From NCBI GenBank assembly GCA_900066355.1, contig FMEL01000003.1, positions 283,553 through 347,552 on the forward strand: 64,000 nucleotides of DNA. Direction: 5' to 3'. The position numbers and the translations under genes are program-made. Each line of letters starts with the position of its first letter. Position 1 is the first letter of the stretch. Below, in pieces: positions 25,388 through 33,459 of the stretch. This DNA is from an uncultured Ruminococcus sp. GTDB taxonomy: Bacteria; Bacillota; Clostridia; Lachnospirales; Lachnospiraceae. The notes beneath the pieces are model-generated. The model made no database searches. It was not told the origin of the DNA and saw only the letters and a program-made list of their open reading frames with translations.

Positions 25388-26453
25388 TCTTTATCTGATA
25401 CGACACGGAAAGCCACAATATCCGGATAAACATTCTTATTGTATCGGACAGACTGACCTGCCTTTATCCATGCTTGGACACTTACAGGCAGTCCTTTTGC
25501 ACGAGGAACTGTCCGATAAGATCTCTGCAATATACTGCAGTCCTTTATCAAGGGCTGTCGATACAGCCAGTCATATAGCACCTGCCCTTCCACATCTGAC
25601 TGTTTCCGAACTGTCAGAACGAAATCTTGGATCGTGGGACGGCCTTTCTTTTGATAAAATACGTCAAAAATGGCCGGCGATTTATGAGGCACGTGGCAAA
25701 AATCCGGAATGTCCGATTCCAGGAGCAGAGACTCCTCTGGAATCCGGTACACGCTTTTCACAGGCGATTTCCAGGATTCTTCATTCTTCGGACAGTAATA
25801 TTGCGGTTGTCGCTCATACGGATGTGATCTCTTTTTATTTATGGATGCTTTATCCGGAAATATCTGACATACAGAAGTTCCGGCTTCCATGCGGCTCTTA
25901 TTATCATCTAAGAGTAGATGCAGAGGGAAATGCTGCCTTATCTGATTCACATTACATATTGCCGCATCCTGTTTTGAATGATGAATTATGTCGGATGCTC
26001 AGGAATTCTGTTGATCTCCCGCAGCATGTACAGGCTCACAGCGATGCCGTTACGGAACTGGCCTGCCGTTTATGTGATATACTTAAAGTTCATGGATATC
26101 TTTTTGATCAGCAGCTCATCCGCTCCGGTGCGCTTCTGCATGATATTGCAAGACTTCAGAAACATCACACAAAAACAGGCGGTGACCTTTTCTTACAATT
26201 AGGTTATCCCGAAATCAGCCAGATCATTTCACAGCATCATGGTTTAAAAGAAACAAAACTGGATGAAACGGCTATTGTTTTTCTGGCTGATAAACTGATT
26301 GAGGAAACACAGCGTGTATCTATCGAAAAAAGATTTGCTGACAATCTGCATAAATGCAAAAGTCCGGAAGCGATGGAATCACACGAACGCCAGTTAAAGC
26401 AGGCTCGCGCGCTGCAGGATATGATACAATCCATCTGTTACATAACACTTTAA
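25380..26453 (+). CDS. Histidine phosphatase–HD domain fusion protein
   Basis: The ATG at 25380 overlaps the previous stop by 8 nt, so translation is coupled. Residues 1-190 are a phosphoglycerate-mutase-like histidine phosphatase ('LYLIRHGKPQYP', 'SPLSRAVDTA', 'VVAHTDVISFYLW'). Residues 215-350 are an HD phosphohydrolase ('HSDAVTELA', 'GALLHDIARLQKHHTKTG', 'IISQHHGL', 'FLADKLIEE'). This arrangement recurs in the molybdenum hydroxylase cluster next to the NTP transferase. A nucleotide or cofactor-precursor phosphatase function is likely; the substrate is unknown. Confidence 0.85.
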   Translation: MRDLYLIRHGKPQYPDKHSYCIGQTDLPLSMLGHLQAVLLHEELSDKISAIYCSPLSRAVDTASHIAPALPHLTVSELSERNLGSWDGLSFDKIRQKWPAIYEARGKNPECPIPGAETPLESGTRFSQAISRILHSSDSNIAVVAHTDVISFYLWMLYPEISDIQKFRLPCGSYYHLRVDAEGNAALSDSHYILPHPVLNDELCRMLRNSVDLPQHVQAHSDAVTELACRLCDILKVHGYLFDQQLIRSGALLHDIARLQKHHTKTGGDLFLQLGYPEISQIISQHHGLKETKLDETAIVFLADKLIEETQRVSIEKRFADNLHKCKSPEAMESHERQLKQARALQDMIQSICYITL

Positions 26454-26480
26454 CATACAAAATTACCGGAGGTTTTTTAT

Positions 26481-27506
26481 ATGAGAACATTATTTCAGAC
26501 AATAAAACAGCAAGTTCTGGAGGGAAATGACCTTGTGCTTGCTTCCATCACAGCATCATCAGGATCGACTCCACGAGGTGCCGGATCCCGCATGCTGATC
26601 GGAAAAAGCGGTAGAATTGCAGGCACTATCGGCGGCGGCGCTGTCGAGTATCGTGCTGAACTTATGGCTCAGGATATTCTTGAGAAAAAAGAATCCTGCG
26701 AACATGAATTCCGACTGAACCGTAAGGATGTTGAGAATATCGGTATGATCTGTGGTGGTGATGTTACCGTCTTTTTCCAGTATCTTGATCATAATGATCC
26801 GGTTATTTCAGAGATTACAGAAACTGCCGCAAAATCATACGAGGAACGAAAGGATTTCTGGCTGATCTGTGATCTTAAGACAACCTCCGGCATGAGTCTT
26901 TACAGCCCTTCTTATGGCCTGATCGGAAATGCCGCTGTTCCTTCATCCATATTATCGTCCTTGTCTGCACAGCCATGCCGTTATCGCGGTGATGATTATG
27001 ATTTGTTTTCAGAACAAATAGGCACATCCGGAACTGTCTATGTATTTGGTGGTGGACATGTTTCGCAAAAGCTTGTACCAATATTAGCAAGTGTTGATTT
27101 CCGCTGTGTCGTTCTGGACGACCGCCCGGAATTTATTGATCCTGTGCTTTTCCCGGATGCAGTTGAAACGATACTTTGTGATTTTAATCATCTGGACCAG
27201 AGTATCTCTGTCACAGATGCAGATTACTGCTGCGTGATGACACGTGGGCATGCTTATGACACAATCGTACAGGCACAGCTTCTTGCCACACCAGCATGTT
27301 ATATCGGGGTTATCGGAAGCCGTGCAAAAAAAGCTGCTGTTTTCCGCAAGCTTGTGGAAGAGTACGATGTTACTGAACAAGAACTGGAACGGATTGTCTC
27401 TCCTGTAGGACTTGAGATTAAAGCAGAAACACCGGCTGAAATAGCAATCTCCATCACAGGACAGATGATCGAGGTTCGTGCCGACAGAAAGGCTGCCGCA
27501 AAATGA
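26481..27506 (+). CDS. xdhC: XdhC/CoxF-family molybdenum cofactor insertion protein
   Basis: This 341-aa protein has an N-terminal XdhC_CoxI domain ('LASITASSGSTPRGAGSRMLI', 'GTIGGGAVEYRAE', 'MICGGDVTVFFQ') and a C-terminal Rossmann domain ('VYVFGGGHVSQKLVPIL', 'IGVIGSRAKKAAV', 'SPVGLEIKAETPAEIAISI'). XdhC proteins bind the molybdenum cofactor, see to its sulfuration and load it into xanthine dehydrogenase-family apoenzymes. The ribosome binding site is GGAGG. It lies downstream of the phosphatase gene and overlaps the next gene by 4 nt. Confidence 0.9.
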   Translation: MRTLFQTIKQQVLEGNDLVLASITASSGSTPRGAGSRMLIGKSGRIAGTIGGGAVEYRAELMAQDILEKKESCEHEFRLNRKDVENIGMICGGDVTVFFQYLDHNDPVISEITETAAKSYEERKDFWLICDLKTTSGMSLYSPSYGLIGNAAVPSSILSSLSAQPCRYRGDDYDLFSEQIGTSGTVYVFGGGHVSQKLVPILASVDFRCVVLDDRPEFIDPVLFPDAVETILCDFNHLDQSISVTDADYCCVMTRGHAYDTIVQAQLLATPACYIGVIGSRAKKAAVFRKLVEEYDVTEQELERIVSPVGLEIKAETPAEIAISITGQMIEVRADRKAAAK

Positions 27507-28363
27507 TGACAAAACCTGTATATCGAACTGTAATCTTTGGTGCCGGACAGATTGGACAGATGACTGCAAGACTACTTGGCAGTTCCTGTAAACTTTTGTG
27601 CTTTGCCGATAATGATTCCCGGAAGCATGGACAGCATATTGGCCATGTTCCTGTCTGTTCCCCAGATGATGCAGCTGCACTTCTTCCGGATCTGATCATC
27701 CTGGGTGTATTAGATGAAGAACGACGTAACTCTATGAGAAAACAGATGGAAAGCTTAGGTTATCACGGACCATTTTGTGATCCATCTGCCCTTCGCATGT
27801 TCGATGCACGGATTGCTGTTATGCGTCTCTTATCAGAGCAGATCTATCAGTTAAATATTTCGGGAGATGTTGCCGAACTCGGTGTTTTTCAGGGTGAATT
27901 TTCTTCCCTGATCAGTGCTGCCTTTCCAGATCGCAAAATCCATCTTTTTGATACTTTTGAGGGATTTTCAGAAAAAGATGTGGCAATAGAGACCTCCTGT
28001 AATCTGTCCCGTGCCAGAACAGGTGATTTCTCTTCTACTGATGTTGACTCTGTTCTTCGCATTATGCCTGATCCTGCACGGACTGTAATCCATAAAGGAT
28101 GGTTTCCGGATACTTTTGCCGATATTACAGATGCAGATTTCTGTTTCGTATCTCTGGATGCTGATCTCTACGCTCCGACTGCCGCTGCGCTTCCACTGTT
28201 TTATGAACGCCTTTCTACAGGCGGAGTTCTCCTGATCCATGATGTGTACAGCACACAGTTCTCCGGCTGCAAAAAAGCTGTTGATGAATTCTGTCAGAAA
28301 AACCATCTCTTCGCAGATCCTGTATGTGATCTGCATGGAAGTGCAATACTTCGTAAGATATGA
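27503..28363 (+). CDS. Rossmann–TylF/MycF-type methyltransferase-like fusion
   Basis: This 286-aa protein has an N-terminal nucleotide-binding fold ('VIFGAGQIGQMTARLL') of about 95 residues, then a TylF/macrocin O-methyltransferase-like domain ('VAELGVFQGEFSSLI', 'IHLFDTFEGFSEKD', 'FVSLDADLYAPT', 'GVLLIHDVYS'). It overlaps xdhC by 4 nt (ATGA) and is last in the operon, before a terminator. No antibiotic or sugar pathway is nearby, so a role in cofactor or substrate modification is more likely than macrolide synthesis. The target is unknown. Confidence 0.75.
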   Translation: MMTKPVYRTVIFGAGQIGQMTARLLGSSCKLLCFADNDSRKHGQHIGHVPVCSPDDAAALLPDLIILGVLDEERRNSMRKQMESLGYHGPFCDPSALRMFDARIAVMRLLSEQIYQLNISGDVAELGVFQGEFSSLISAAFPDRKIHLFDTFEGFSEKDVAIETSCNLSRARTGDFSSTDVDSVLRIMPDPARTVIHKGWFPDTFADITDADFCFVSLDADLYAPTAAALPLFYERLSTGGVLLIHDVYSTQFSGCKKAVDEFCQKNHLFADPVCDLHGSAILRKI

Positions 28364-28380
28364 CTTTTCTTAATATGCCA

Positions 28381-28413
28381 AAATCTCCGGTTCACTCTGA
28401 ACCGGAGATTTTT
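28381..28413. terminator. Bidirectional terminator between convergent operons
   Basis: AAATCTCCGGTTC pairs with GAACCGGAGATTT around a 6-nt loop, with T-runs or A-runs on both sides. It serves the rightward cofactor operon and the leftward binding-protein gene. Confidence 0.85.
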
Positions 28414-28453
28414 ATCTCATTGTATAGTCTTATTCCACGTCTCTGCCTGACAT

Positions 28454-29581
28454 TTATAAAGTTCCTTTAAGAACATTTTCCAACTGTTCATCAGATAGAT
28501 CAACATGATAGAAAAGATTAAAAAACTCACGTATTTCTTCATTAACATCACATTTGATGTATTCTGGATAAACCACTGCGGAGAGCCAACGCATACCAAT
28601 CAGACGATTGGGTCCGGCCGGACGATCCACCCAGCTGAACGGTGCATTTGGAGTTCCATAAACTTTGTTATCCTGTACCGCTTTTAACGAAGCGTAGTCT
28701 GGATTGCTCAGAATATCTTCTGCTGCAGAGTTTCCGCTTTTGTCTGCTTTTGGTTCACCATTTACAACGATCACATCTGGATTCCACGCAAGAAGCTGTT
28801 CAGCTGAAATCTGAACGCGAGATCCGTCTCCAAGTTCCAGATCTGCAACATTGGTTACATTGACCGCATCAAGGATCTGTGCATGCTGAGATCCTCTAGG
28901 TGCAGTTTCCAGAGAATCCTCTCCATTGCCAAAATATACACTGACCTTCTCGTCTTCCGGGATATCCGCAAGTGAAGCAATATCTGTAAATATCTTCTCT
29001 GAATACTCAGCAAGCTCTTCTGCATGATCCTCTACGCCAAGAAGTTCACCCATAAATCGAAACGCCTCTGCCGAATTATTGAGTTCGTTATCCACTGCAA
29101 TAACCGGGATTCCCAGACTTTTCGATAACGCATCACAGTCAGAAACCATTGCATCATTGATTTTGCCACAATTAAGTGCAATTGTAGGATTAGCAGCAAT
29201 TACAGCTTCATAATTGATCGCATCTCCCATTCCAAAATTCGGAAGATCATGATATTTTTCCAGAATAATTGACTTCTCAACGTCATTTAATTCATAATTC
29301 CATCCCAGAAGTTTATCAGGTGCAACCATATACATAAAAATTGCAGCAACCGGGCCTGTCGAAAAAACAGATTCTATATCTTCTGCTGCCGGGACAGTAA
29401 CCTTTCTTCCAGCCATATCTGTGATCTCACGTGTTTCCCCGGTTTCCTGTGTTTCAGTCTGCTCCTCACTCTGTGTTGTCTCTTCCGAAGCCGCTTTTGT
29501 TTCCGAATAACCTGCAAAAAGGCTGACTGTCATCACGAAGCATAACAGCAACGCCAAAAGATGTCTGTGCTTTTTGTTCAT
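28454..29581 (-). CDS. Periplasmic-binding-protein-like substrate-binding protein of a type II ABC importer (metal oxyanion or siderophore type)
   Basis: This 375-aa BtuF/FepB-like protein has 'REITDMAGRKVTVP' (about 51-64), the start of the Peripla_BP_2 fold, and 'QLLAWNPDVIVVNG'. It has an N-terminal signal sequence (hydrophobic 8-22), but the expected lipobox reads LFAGYSE: the Cys of a typical LFAGCSE is Tyr (TAT), so it lacks a lipidation site. It is divergent from its permease and ATPase genes. Position beside the Mo-cofactor operon points to molybdate or tungstate (MolBCA-like), but iron chelates or corrinoids cannot be excluded. Confidence 0.8.
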   Translation of the reverse strand: MNKKHRHLLALLLCFVMTVSLFAGYSETKAASEETTQSEEQTETQETGETREITDMAGRKVTVPAAEDIESVFSTGPVAAIFMYMVAPDKLLGWNYELNDVEKSIILEKYHDLPNFGMGDAINYEAVIAANPTIALNCGKINDAMVSDCDALSKSLGIPVIAVDNELNNSAEAFRFMGELLGVEDHAEELAEYSEKIFTDIASLADIPEDEKVSVYFGNGEDSLETAPRGSQHAQILDAVNVTNVADLELGDGSRVQISAEQLLAWNPDVIVVNGEPKADKSGNSAAEDILSNPDYASLKAVQDNKVYGTPNAPFSWVDRPAGPNRLIGMRWLSAVVYPEYIKCDVNEEIREFFNLFYHVDLSDEQLENVLKGTL

Positions 29582-29668
29582 AAATTCTCTCCCTTCTTTT
29601 CTCCATATTCAGTCAGATTTGACGTTTATTAAATTGACTATACAACTTTTTCGCATTATAATATATAT

Positions 29669-29694
29669 GCGAATAGTTTTCAAAAACAATTCGC
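29669..29694. promoter_or_regulatory. Palindromic operator candidate between divergent transporter genes
   Basis: GCGAATAGTTTT and AAAACAATTCGC form a 26-bp dyad with one mismatched pair and a 2-nt centre. It lies mid-way between the binding-protein gene (minus) and permease gene (plus), next to the AT-rich TATAATATATAT. A regulator such as the ModE-like domain encoded at 24458 could bind here; that link is conjecture. Confidence 0.5.
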
Positions 29695-29752
29695 TTTTTT
29701 CTGAGTATAGCGCCATAAACTCAGTTAGTCAAGTTACACAAGGTGAGTGATC

Positions 29753-30796
29753 ATGAATTTGACAGATAACGCTAAAGAAATAAATACCACCCAGCGAAAA
29801 CATCATCGTCTGTTACTGACAGTTATGCTGGTAATTTTATTTATAATTATAATACTTTCCTTTGGAGTCGGATATTATCCGCTTACGCCTTCTCAGGTAC
29901 TGAAAGCATTTTTATCAAAATTTGGTTATAAGGGAGATATTTTGCCGCAGGCAGCTACCATATTCTGGAATATCCGTCTGCCGCGTATCCTCTCCGCTTT
30001 ATTTATTGGAGTTTCCCTTTCAGTAGCAGGTTCCACTTATCAGGGAATGTTTCGCAATCCGCTGGTATCTCCGGACATCCTTGGTGTTTCATCCGGTGCC
30101 AGTCTTGGTGCTGCTTTTGCTATTTTAAACGGAGCTTCAAACTGGGTGATTCAGCTTTCTGCTTTTGCAGGCGGTGTGATTGCAGTTGCCGCATCCTACC
30201 TCATCAGCCGAAAGTCTGCGCACTCTCACACACTCAGTCTTGTACTGACAGGAACTATGATCATGTCACTCTGCAATGCGGGCGTAACCATGATCAAATA
30301 CATTGCAGATCCCAATGACGTTCTTCAACAGATCACCTTCTGGCTCATGGGCAGTCTGACCAAGACTACTATGAATTCTTTTGTATGGAGTGTCATTCCA
30401 ATGATCATTGGACTAAGTATGATCTTTATTTTTCGCTGGCAGATCAATCTGCTCACTTTAGATGAAGAAGAAGCCAGAAGTCTTGGAATAAATATTCGTA
30501 AATATCGTCTGATTTTTATCATTGCTTCAACCCTACTCAGTGCTGCAGCTGTTTGCCTTGGCGGCCTGATCGGATGGGTGGGATTAATGATTCCACATCT
30601 GGCACGCGCACTGGTAGGCGTGGATTATAACCGACTGATACCTGCAAGCGCTATGCTTGGCGGCGGATATCTGATACTGGTTGATGACATTGCCCGCTCC
30701 ATTTTATCCATGGAACTTCCACTTGGTGTTGTTACAAGCATCATGGGTGCTCCATTTTTTATCTATCTTATTATCAAACGAAGGGAGCGTGCATAG
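29753..30796 (+). CDS. FecCD-type ABC permease (type II importer)
   Basis: This protein of about 347 aa has multiple hydrophobic segments, 'VSLSVAGSTYQGMFRNPLVSPDILGVSSGASLGA' in short form 'AGSTYQGMFRNPL' and 'DILGVSSGASLG', and 'GLIGWVGLMIPHLAR', all diagnostic of the BtuC/FecCD family. I start it at the ATG at 29753 behind AAGGTGAG rather than the GTG at 29747. The ATPase gene follows 3 nt after its stop. Together with the binding protein it forms a complete importer, probably for molybdate or tungstate given the neighbours. Confidence 0.88.
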   Translation: MNLTDNAKEINTTQRKHHRLLLTVMLVILFIIIILSFGVGYYPLTPSQVLKAFLSKFGYKGDILPQAATIFWNIRLPRILSALFIGVSLSVAGSTYQGMFRNPLVSPDILGVSSGASLGAAFAILNGASNWVIQLSAFAGGVIAVAASYLISRKSAHSHTLSLVLTGTMIMSLCNAGVTMIKYIADPNDVLQQITFWLMGSLTKTTMNSFVWSVIPMIIGLSMIFIFRWQINLLTLDEEEARSLGINIRKYRLIFIIASTLLSAAAVCLGGLIGWVGLMIPHLARALVGVDYNRLIPASAMLGGGYLILVDDIARSILSMELPLGVVTSIMGAPFFIYLIIKRRERA

Positions 30797-30799
30797 TTT

Positions 30800-31585
30800 A
30801 TGCTTCTGACAATAGAAAATGTTTTTGGCGGTTACGGAAATGGAGATGTTTTAAAAGGTATCAGCTGCAATGCCGACTATGGTGATGTACTTTGCCTGCT
30901 TGGCCCTAATGGCTGCGGAAAAACAACTCTCTTCCGCATGATGCTGGGAACCCTTCCTGTTACTGATGGAAAAATAGCCATTGACGGAAAAAACATTCAT
31001 GACTTTACAACGAAGGCACTGGCAAATATGATCGCCTATATTCCTCAATACCATTCCCCCGTATTTGCCTATACCGTTCTTGATGTCGTAATTATGGGAC
31101 GTGCTTCCCATTTTTCGGCTTTTGAAACCCCAAAAGAACCTGACCGTGAGGCTGCTTTCTCTGCATTGGAAAAAGTAAATGCACTGCATCTTGCCAACAA
31201 GAAATATACATCTTTAAGTGGCGGACAGCGACAATTGGTTTTAATTGCCCGGGCCATCTGTCAGTCTGCAAAAATCTTTATCATGGATGAGCCGGCAGCA
31301 AATCTAGATTATGCAAATCATCAGCTTCTCATGAATGTAATTTCAGGACTTGCCCGTCAGGGATACTGCATTATCATGTCGACACACAGCCCTGAGCACC
31401 CTTTTTCTGTCGGTACTAAGGTTCTCCTCATGAAAACAGGAAAAGTCGTTGGATTCGGCACTCCCAAGGAGGTCATTACATCTGAAACACTACAATCCGT
31501 ATATGATATTGAAATGGATGTTATAACAGCACATGACCGTTACGGATGTGAACGGACCATCTGTTTACCTGTAAATAATTCATGA
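30800..31585 (+). CDS. ABC importer ATPase, FecE/BtuD type
   Basis: This 261-aa protein has Walker A 'LGPNGCGKTTLF' (about 34-45), the signature 'SLSGGQRQLVLIARAI', Walker B 'IFIMDEPAANLDY' and the H-loop 'MSTHSPEH'. The start lies 3 nt after the permease stop, so the pair is translationally coupled. It energises the type II importer. Confidence 0.9.
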   Translation: MLLTIENVFGGYGNGDVLKGISCNADYGDVLCLLGPNGCGKTTLFRMMLGTLPVTDGKIAIDGKNIHDFTTKALANMIAYIPQYHSPVFAYTVLDVVIMGRASHFSAFETPKEPDREAAFSALEKVNALHLANKKYTSLSGGQRQLVLIARAICQSAKIFIMDEPAANLDYANHQLLMNVISGLARQGYCIIMSTHSPEHPFSVGTKVLLMKTGKVVGFGTPKEVITSETLQSVYDIEMDVITAHDRYGCERTICLPVNNS

Positions 31586-31609
31586 AGCAGTTTTCAGGGA
31601 GGAGCTTAA

Positions 31610-32509
31610 ATGAATTCTGTATTGGATTACTTTATTTCTCTGCAGGAATCTCAGTCTGCAGATATGAATGAGCAGTCGGTAGAAATGTGGAACAGACGTG
31701 CAGAATTTTGGGAAAATGCACGCAAAAAGAATCAAAAAGGAAATGAACGTGTTGTCAGTGCAATAAATTATCTCGAACAAAAGGGACTTCTTGACAAAAA
31801 TTATGATGTGGCAGATATCGGATGCGGACCCGGCCGTTTTGTTGCTGCCTTTGCCAGGCACGTACATAAAGTAGTCGGACTTGATATCTCCGACAAAATG
31901 ATCTCACACGGAATGGAACATATTCAAAAAGAAGGATTAAGTAATGCCTGTCTTTATGTATGTGACTTTCAAAAATTAGATATCGAAAAAGCAGGTTATA
32001 AACATGCCTTTGATCTTGTATTCAGTTCAATGACCCCCGCACTCCATGGTATGAACGGACTGATGAAGTCCATTGAAATGAGCCGGGCATGGTGCTGTAA
32101 CACCACACATCTTGAAAGACGGAACTTACTCCGGGAACAGATCATGCAGGATGTATTTGGCCGACAACTAACGCCTCAGTGGAATGGTCGATGGTTTTTC
32201 TCTCTTTTTAATATATTATTTTTACTTGGCTATGATCCTGAAACAAGCTATGAAAAATCTCACCGCGAAACCTGGGTAACTCCGGACGAACAATACATTG
32301 ACTTTCTTATGGAACACATGCTTCCATCTGAGGAACACACACTGGAAAATGTACATAAGATCACCGACTGGGTTCACACCCATTTAAATGAAGACGGACA
32401 AATCAAAGAAGTCACACATTCCGCTTATGGAAGAATTCTCTGGGATGTTCGAAACAAAACAGTTCGACCTGATTACAGAACTGTCATAAATGATAGCATG
32501 GCAAAATAA
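31610..32509 (+). CDS. Class I SAM-dependent methyltransferase
   Basis: This 299-aa protein has SAM motif I 'VADIGCGPGRFVAAFA' (about 67-82), 'VVGLDISDKMI' and 'FDLVFSSMTPALHG' (post-I and IV). GGGAGGAGC precedes the ATG. It follows the importer genes by 24 nt and precedes the NTPase gene by 34 nt, so it is probably in the same transcript. Methyltransferases of this kind are regularly found beside such type II importers in anaerobes; the acceptor is unknown. Confidence 0.82.
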   Translation: MNSVLDYFISLQESQSADMNEQSVEMWNRRAEFWENARKKNQKGNERVVSAINYLEQKGLLDKNYDVADIGCGPGRFVAAFARHVHKVVGLDISDKMISHGMEHIQKEGLSNACLYVCDFQKLDIEKAGYKHAFDLVFSSMTPALHGMNGLMKSIEMSRAWCCNTTHLERRNLLREQIMQDVFGRQLTPQWNGRWFFSLFNILFLLGYDPETSYEKSHRETWVTPDEQYIDFLMEHMLPSEEHTLENVHKITDWVHTHLNEDGQIKEVTHSAYGRILWDVRNKTVRPDYRTVINDSMAK

Positions 32510-32543
32510 TCGGTATTACTACAAAATAAAAAGGAATTCTGAT

Positions 32544-33053
32544 ATGGCTCGACATATATTTTTAACCGGAAAAAAACAGATTGGTAAATCTACGTTGCTT
32601 CAAAAAATATTAAAGAATTACCAGGGAACTGCAGACGGATTTCTGACCGTACGGACAAAAGAATATCTGGGAGATCAGTATTCTGTCCATATGTATCATC
32701 TGACAGAATCCAGAGATCCAAATGAACAGAATCTTCTGTTTGTGTGCGGAAAAGCCAATGAGCATACTGCAGATACTTTCAATTGTCTTGGTTGCAGGAT
32801 TCTTTCCATGTGTTCTGACTGTTCCCTGCTCATTATGGATGAGCTTGGTCCACATGAGGCAAAAGCTGCTTTATTCCGTGAGGAAATCTTACATCTTCTT
32901 GATGGACAGATTCCTGTTCTTGGCGTCTTACAGGAACCTGCAGAAGCCTGCTGGCCTGAAATAGTAAATCATCCAAATGTCGAGATAATTACACTTTCCG
33001 AAAGCAACCGAAATAATTCCTCTTTGTGTGAGCATATTCTGTCGGATTTTTGA
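32544..33053 (+). CDS. NTPase_1/THEP1-like nucleoside triphosphatase
   Basis: This 169-aa protein begins 'MARHIFLTGKKQIGKSTLL' with the Walker A loop GKKQIGKST, and has Walker B 'LLIMDELGPHEAKA'. I start it at the ATG at 32544, with AAAAAGGA 9 nt upstream, not at 32490 inside the preceding gene. Relatives are small NTPases often linked to molybdenum hydroxylase clusters. It closes the rightward importer operon; the true substrate is unknown. Confidence 0.78.
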   Translation: MARHIFLTGKKQIGKSTLLQKILKNYQGTADGFLTVRTKEYLGDQYSVHMYHLTESRDPNEQNLLFVCGKANEHTADTFNCLGCRILSMCSDCSLLIMDELGPHEAKAALFREEILHLLDGQIPVLGVLQEPAEACWPEIVNHPNVEIITLSESNRNNSSLCEHILSDF

Positions 33054-33054
33054 G

Positions 33055-33140
33055 CCTTCAGGATCACTGTTTCATTCAGGCTGTCCAGATTACTGGTCGG
33101 TTCATCCAGCAGAATAAGCAGAGCATCATGCGAAAGTGTT
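33055..33140 (-). pseudogene. Fragment of an ABC transporter ATPase
   Basis: On the minus strand 'SHDALLILLDEPTSNLDSLNE' (given as LLILLDEPTSNLD plus SLNE) is the Walker B/D-loop of an ABC ATPase, only about 28 residues long. It ends against the NTPase gene on one side and the IstB fragment on the other. It is a relic of a gene lost in rearrangement. Confidence 0.7.
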
Positions 33141-33401
33141 CTGACCAAACTGGAGCTGCTTGTGATTGATGATTTCGGTCTTATGGAACTCGATCTTGAT
33201 AAATACCGGGATCTCTTTGAAGTCCTTGATACCAGGGATGGCAGGAAATCAACTGTAGGTATCTCGCAATTTCCAGCCAGTACATGGTTCGATATGTTTG
33301 CCGATAACACCTACGCTGATGCGTGCCTTACATGTATCACCAATAAGCACCATATGTGTCGTCTAGAGATGAACGGTATAAATATGCGTGAAACAGAATG
33401 A
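33136..33401 (+). pseudogene. 3' fragment of an IS21-type istB ATPase gene
   Basis: The frame 'LTKLELLVIDDFGLMELD', 'RDLFEVLDTRDGRKSTV', 'SQFPASTWFDMFADNTYADACL' (short blocks) and 'EMNGINMRE' is the C-terminal half of IstB: Walker B IDDFG, sensor SQFP. Walker A is missing and there is no istA. It marks a decayed IS21-family insertion within the island. Nothing else is recognised up to 33459. Confidence 0.85.
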
Positions 33402-33459
33402 ATATATTCCTGTGTTTTTTGCATTACTCACAAACTCAATCCAATCGATAATCTTTCTT

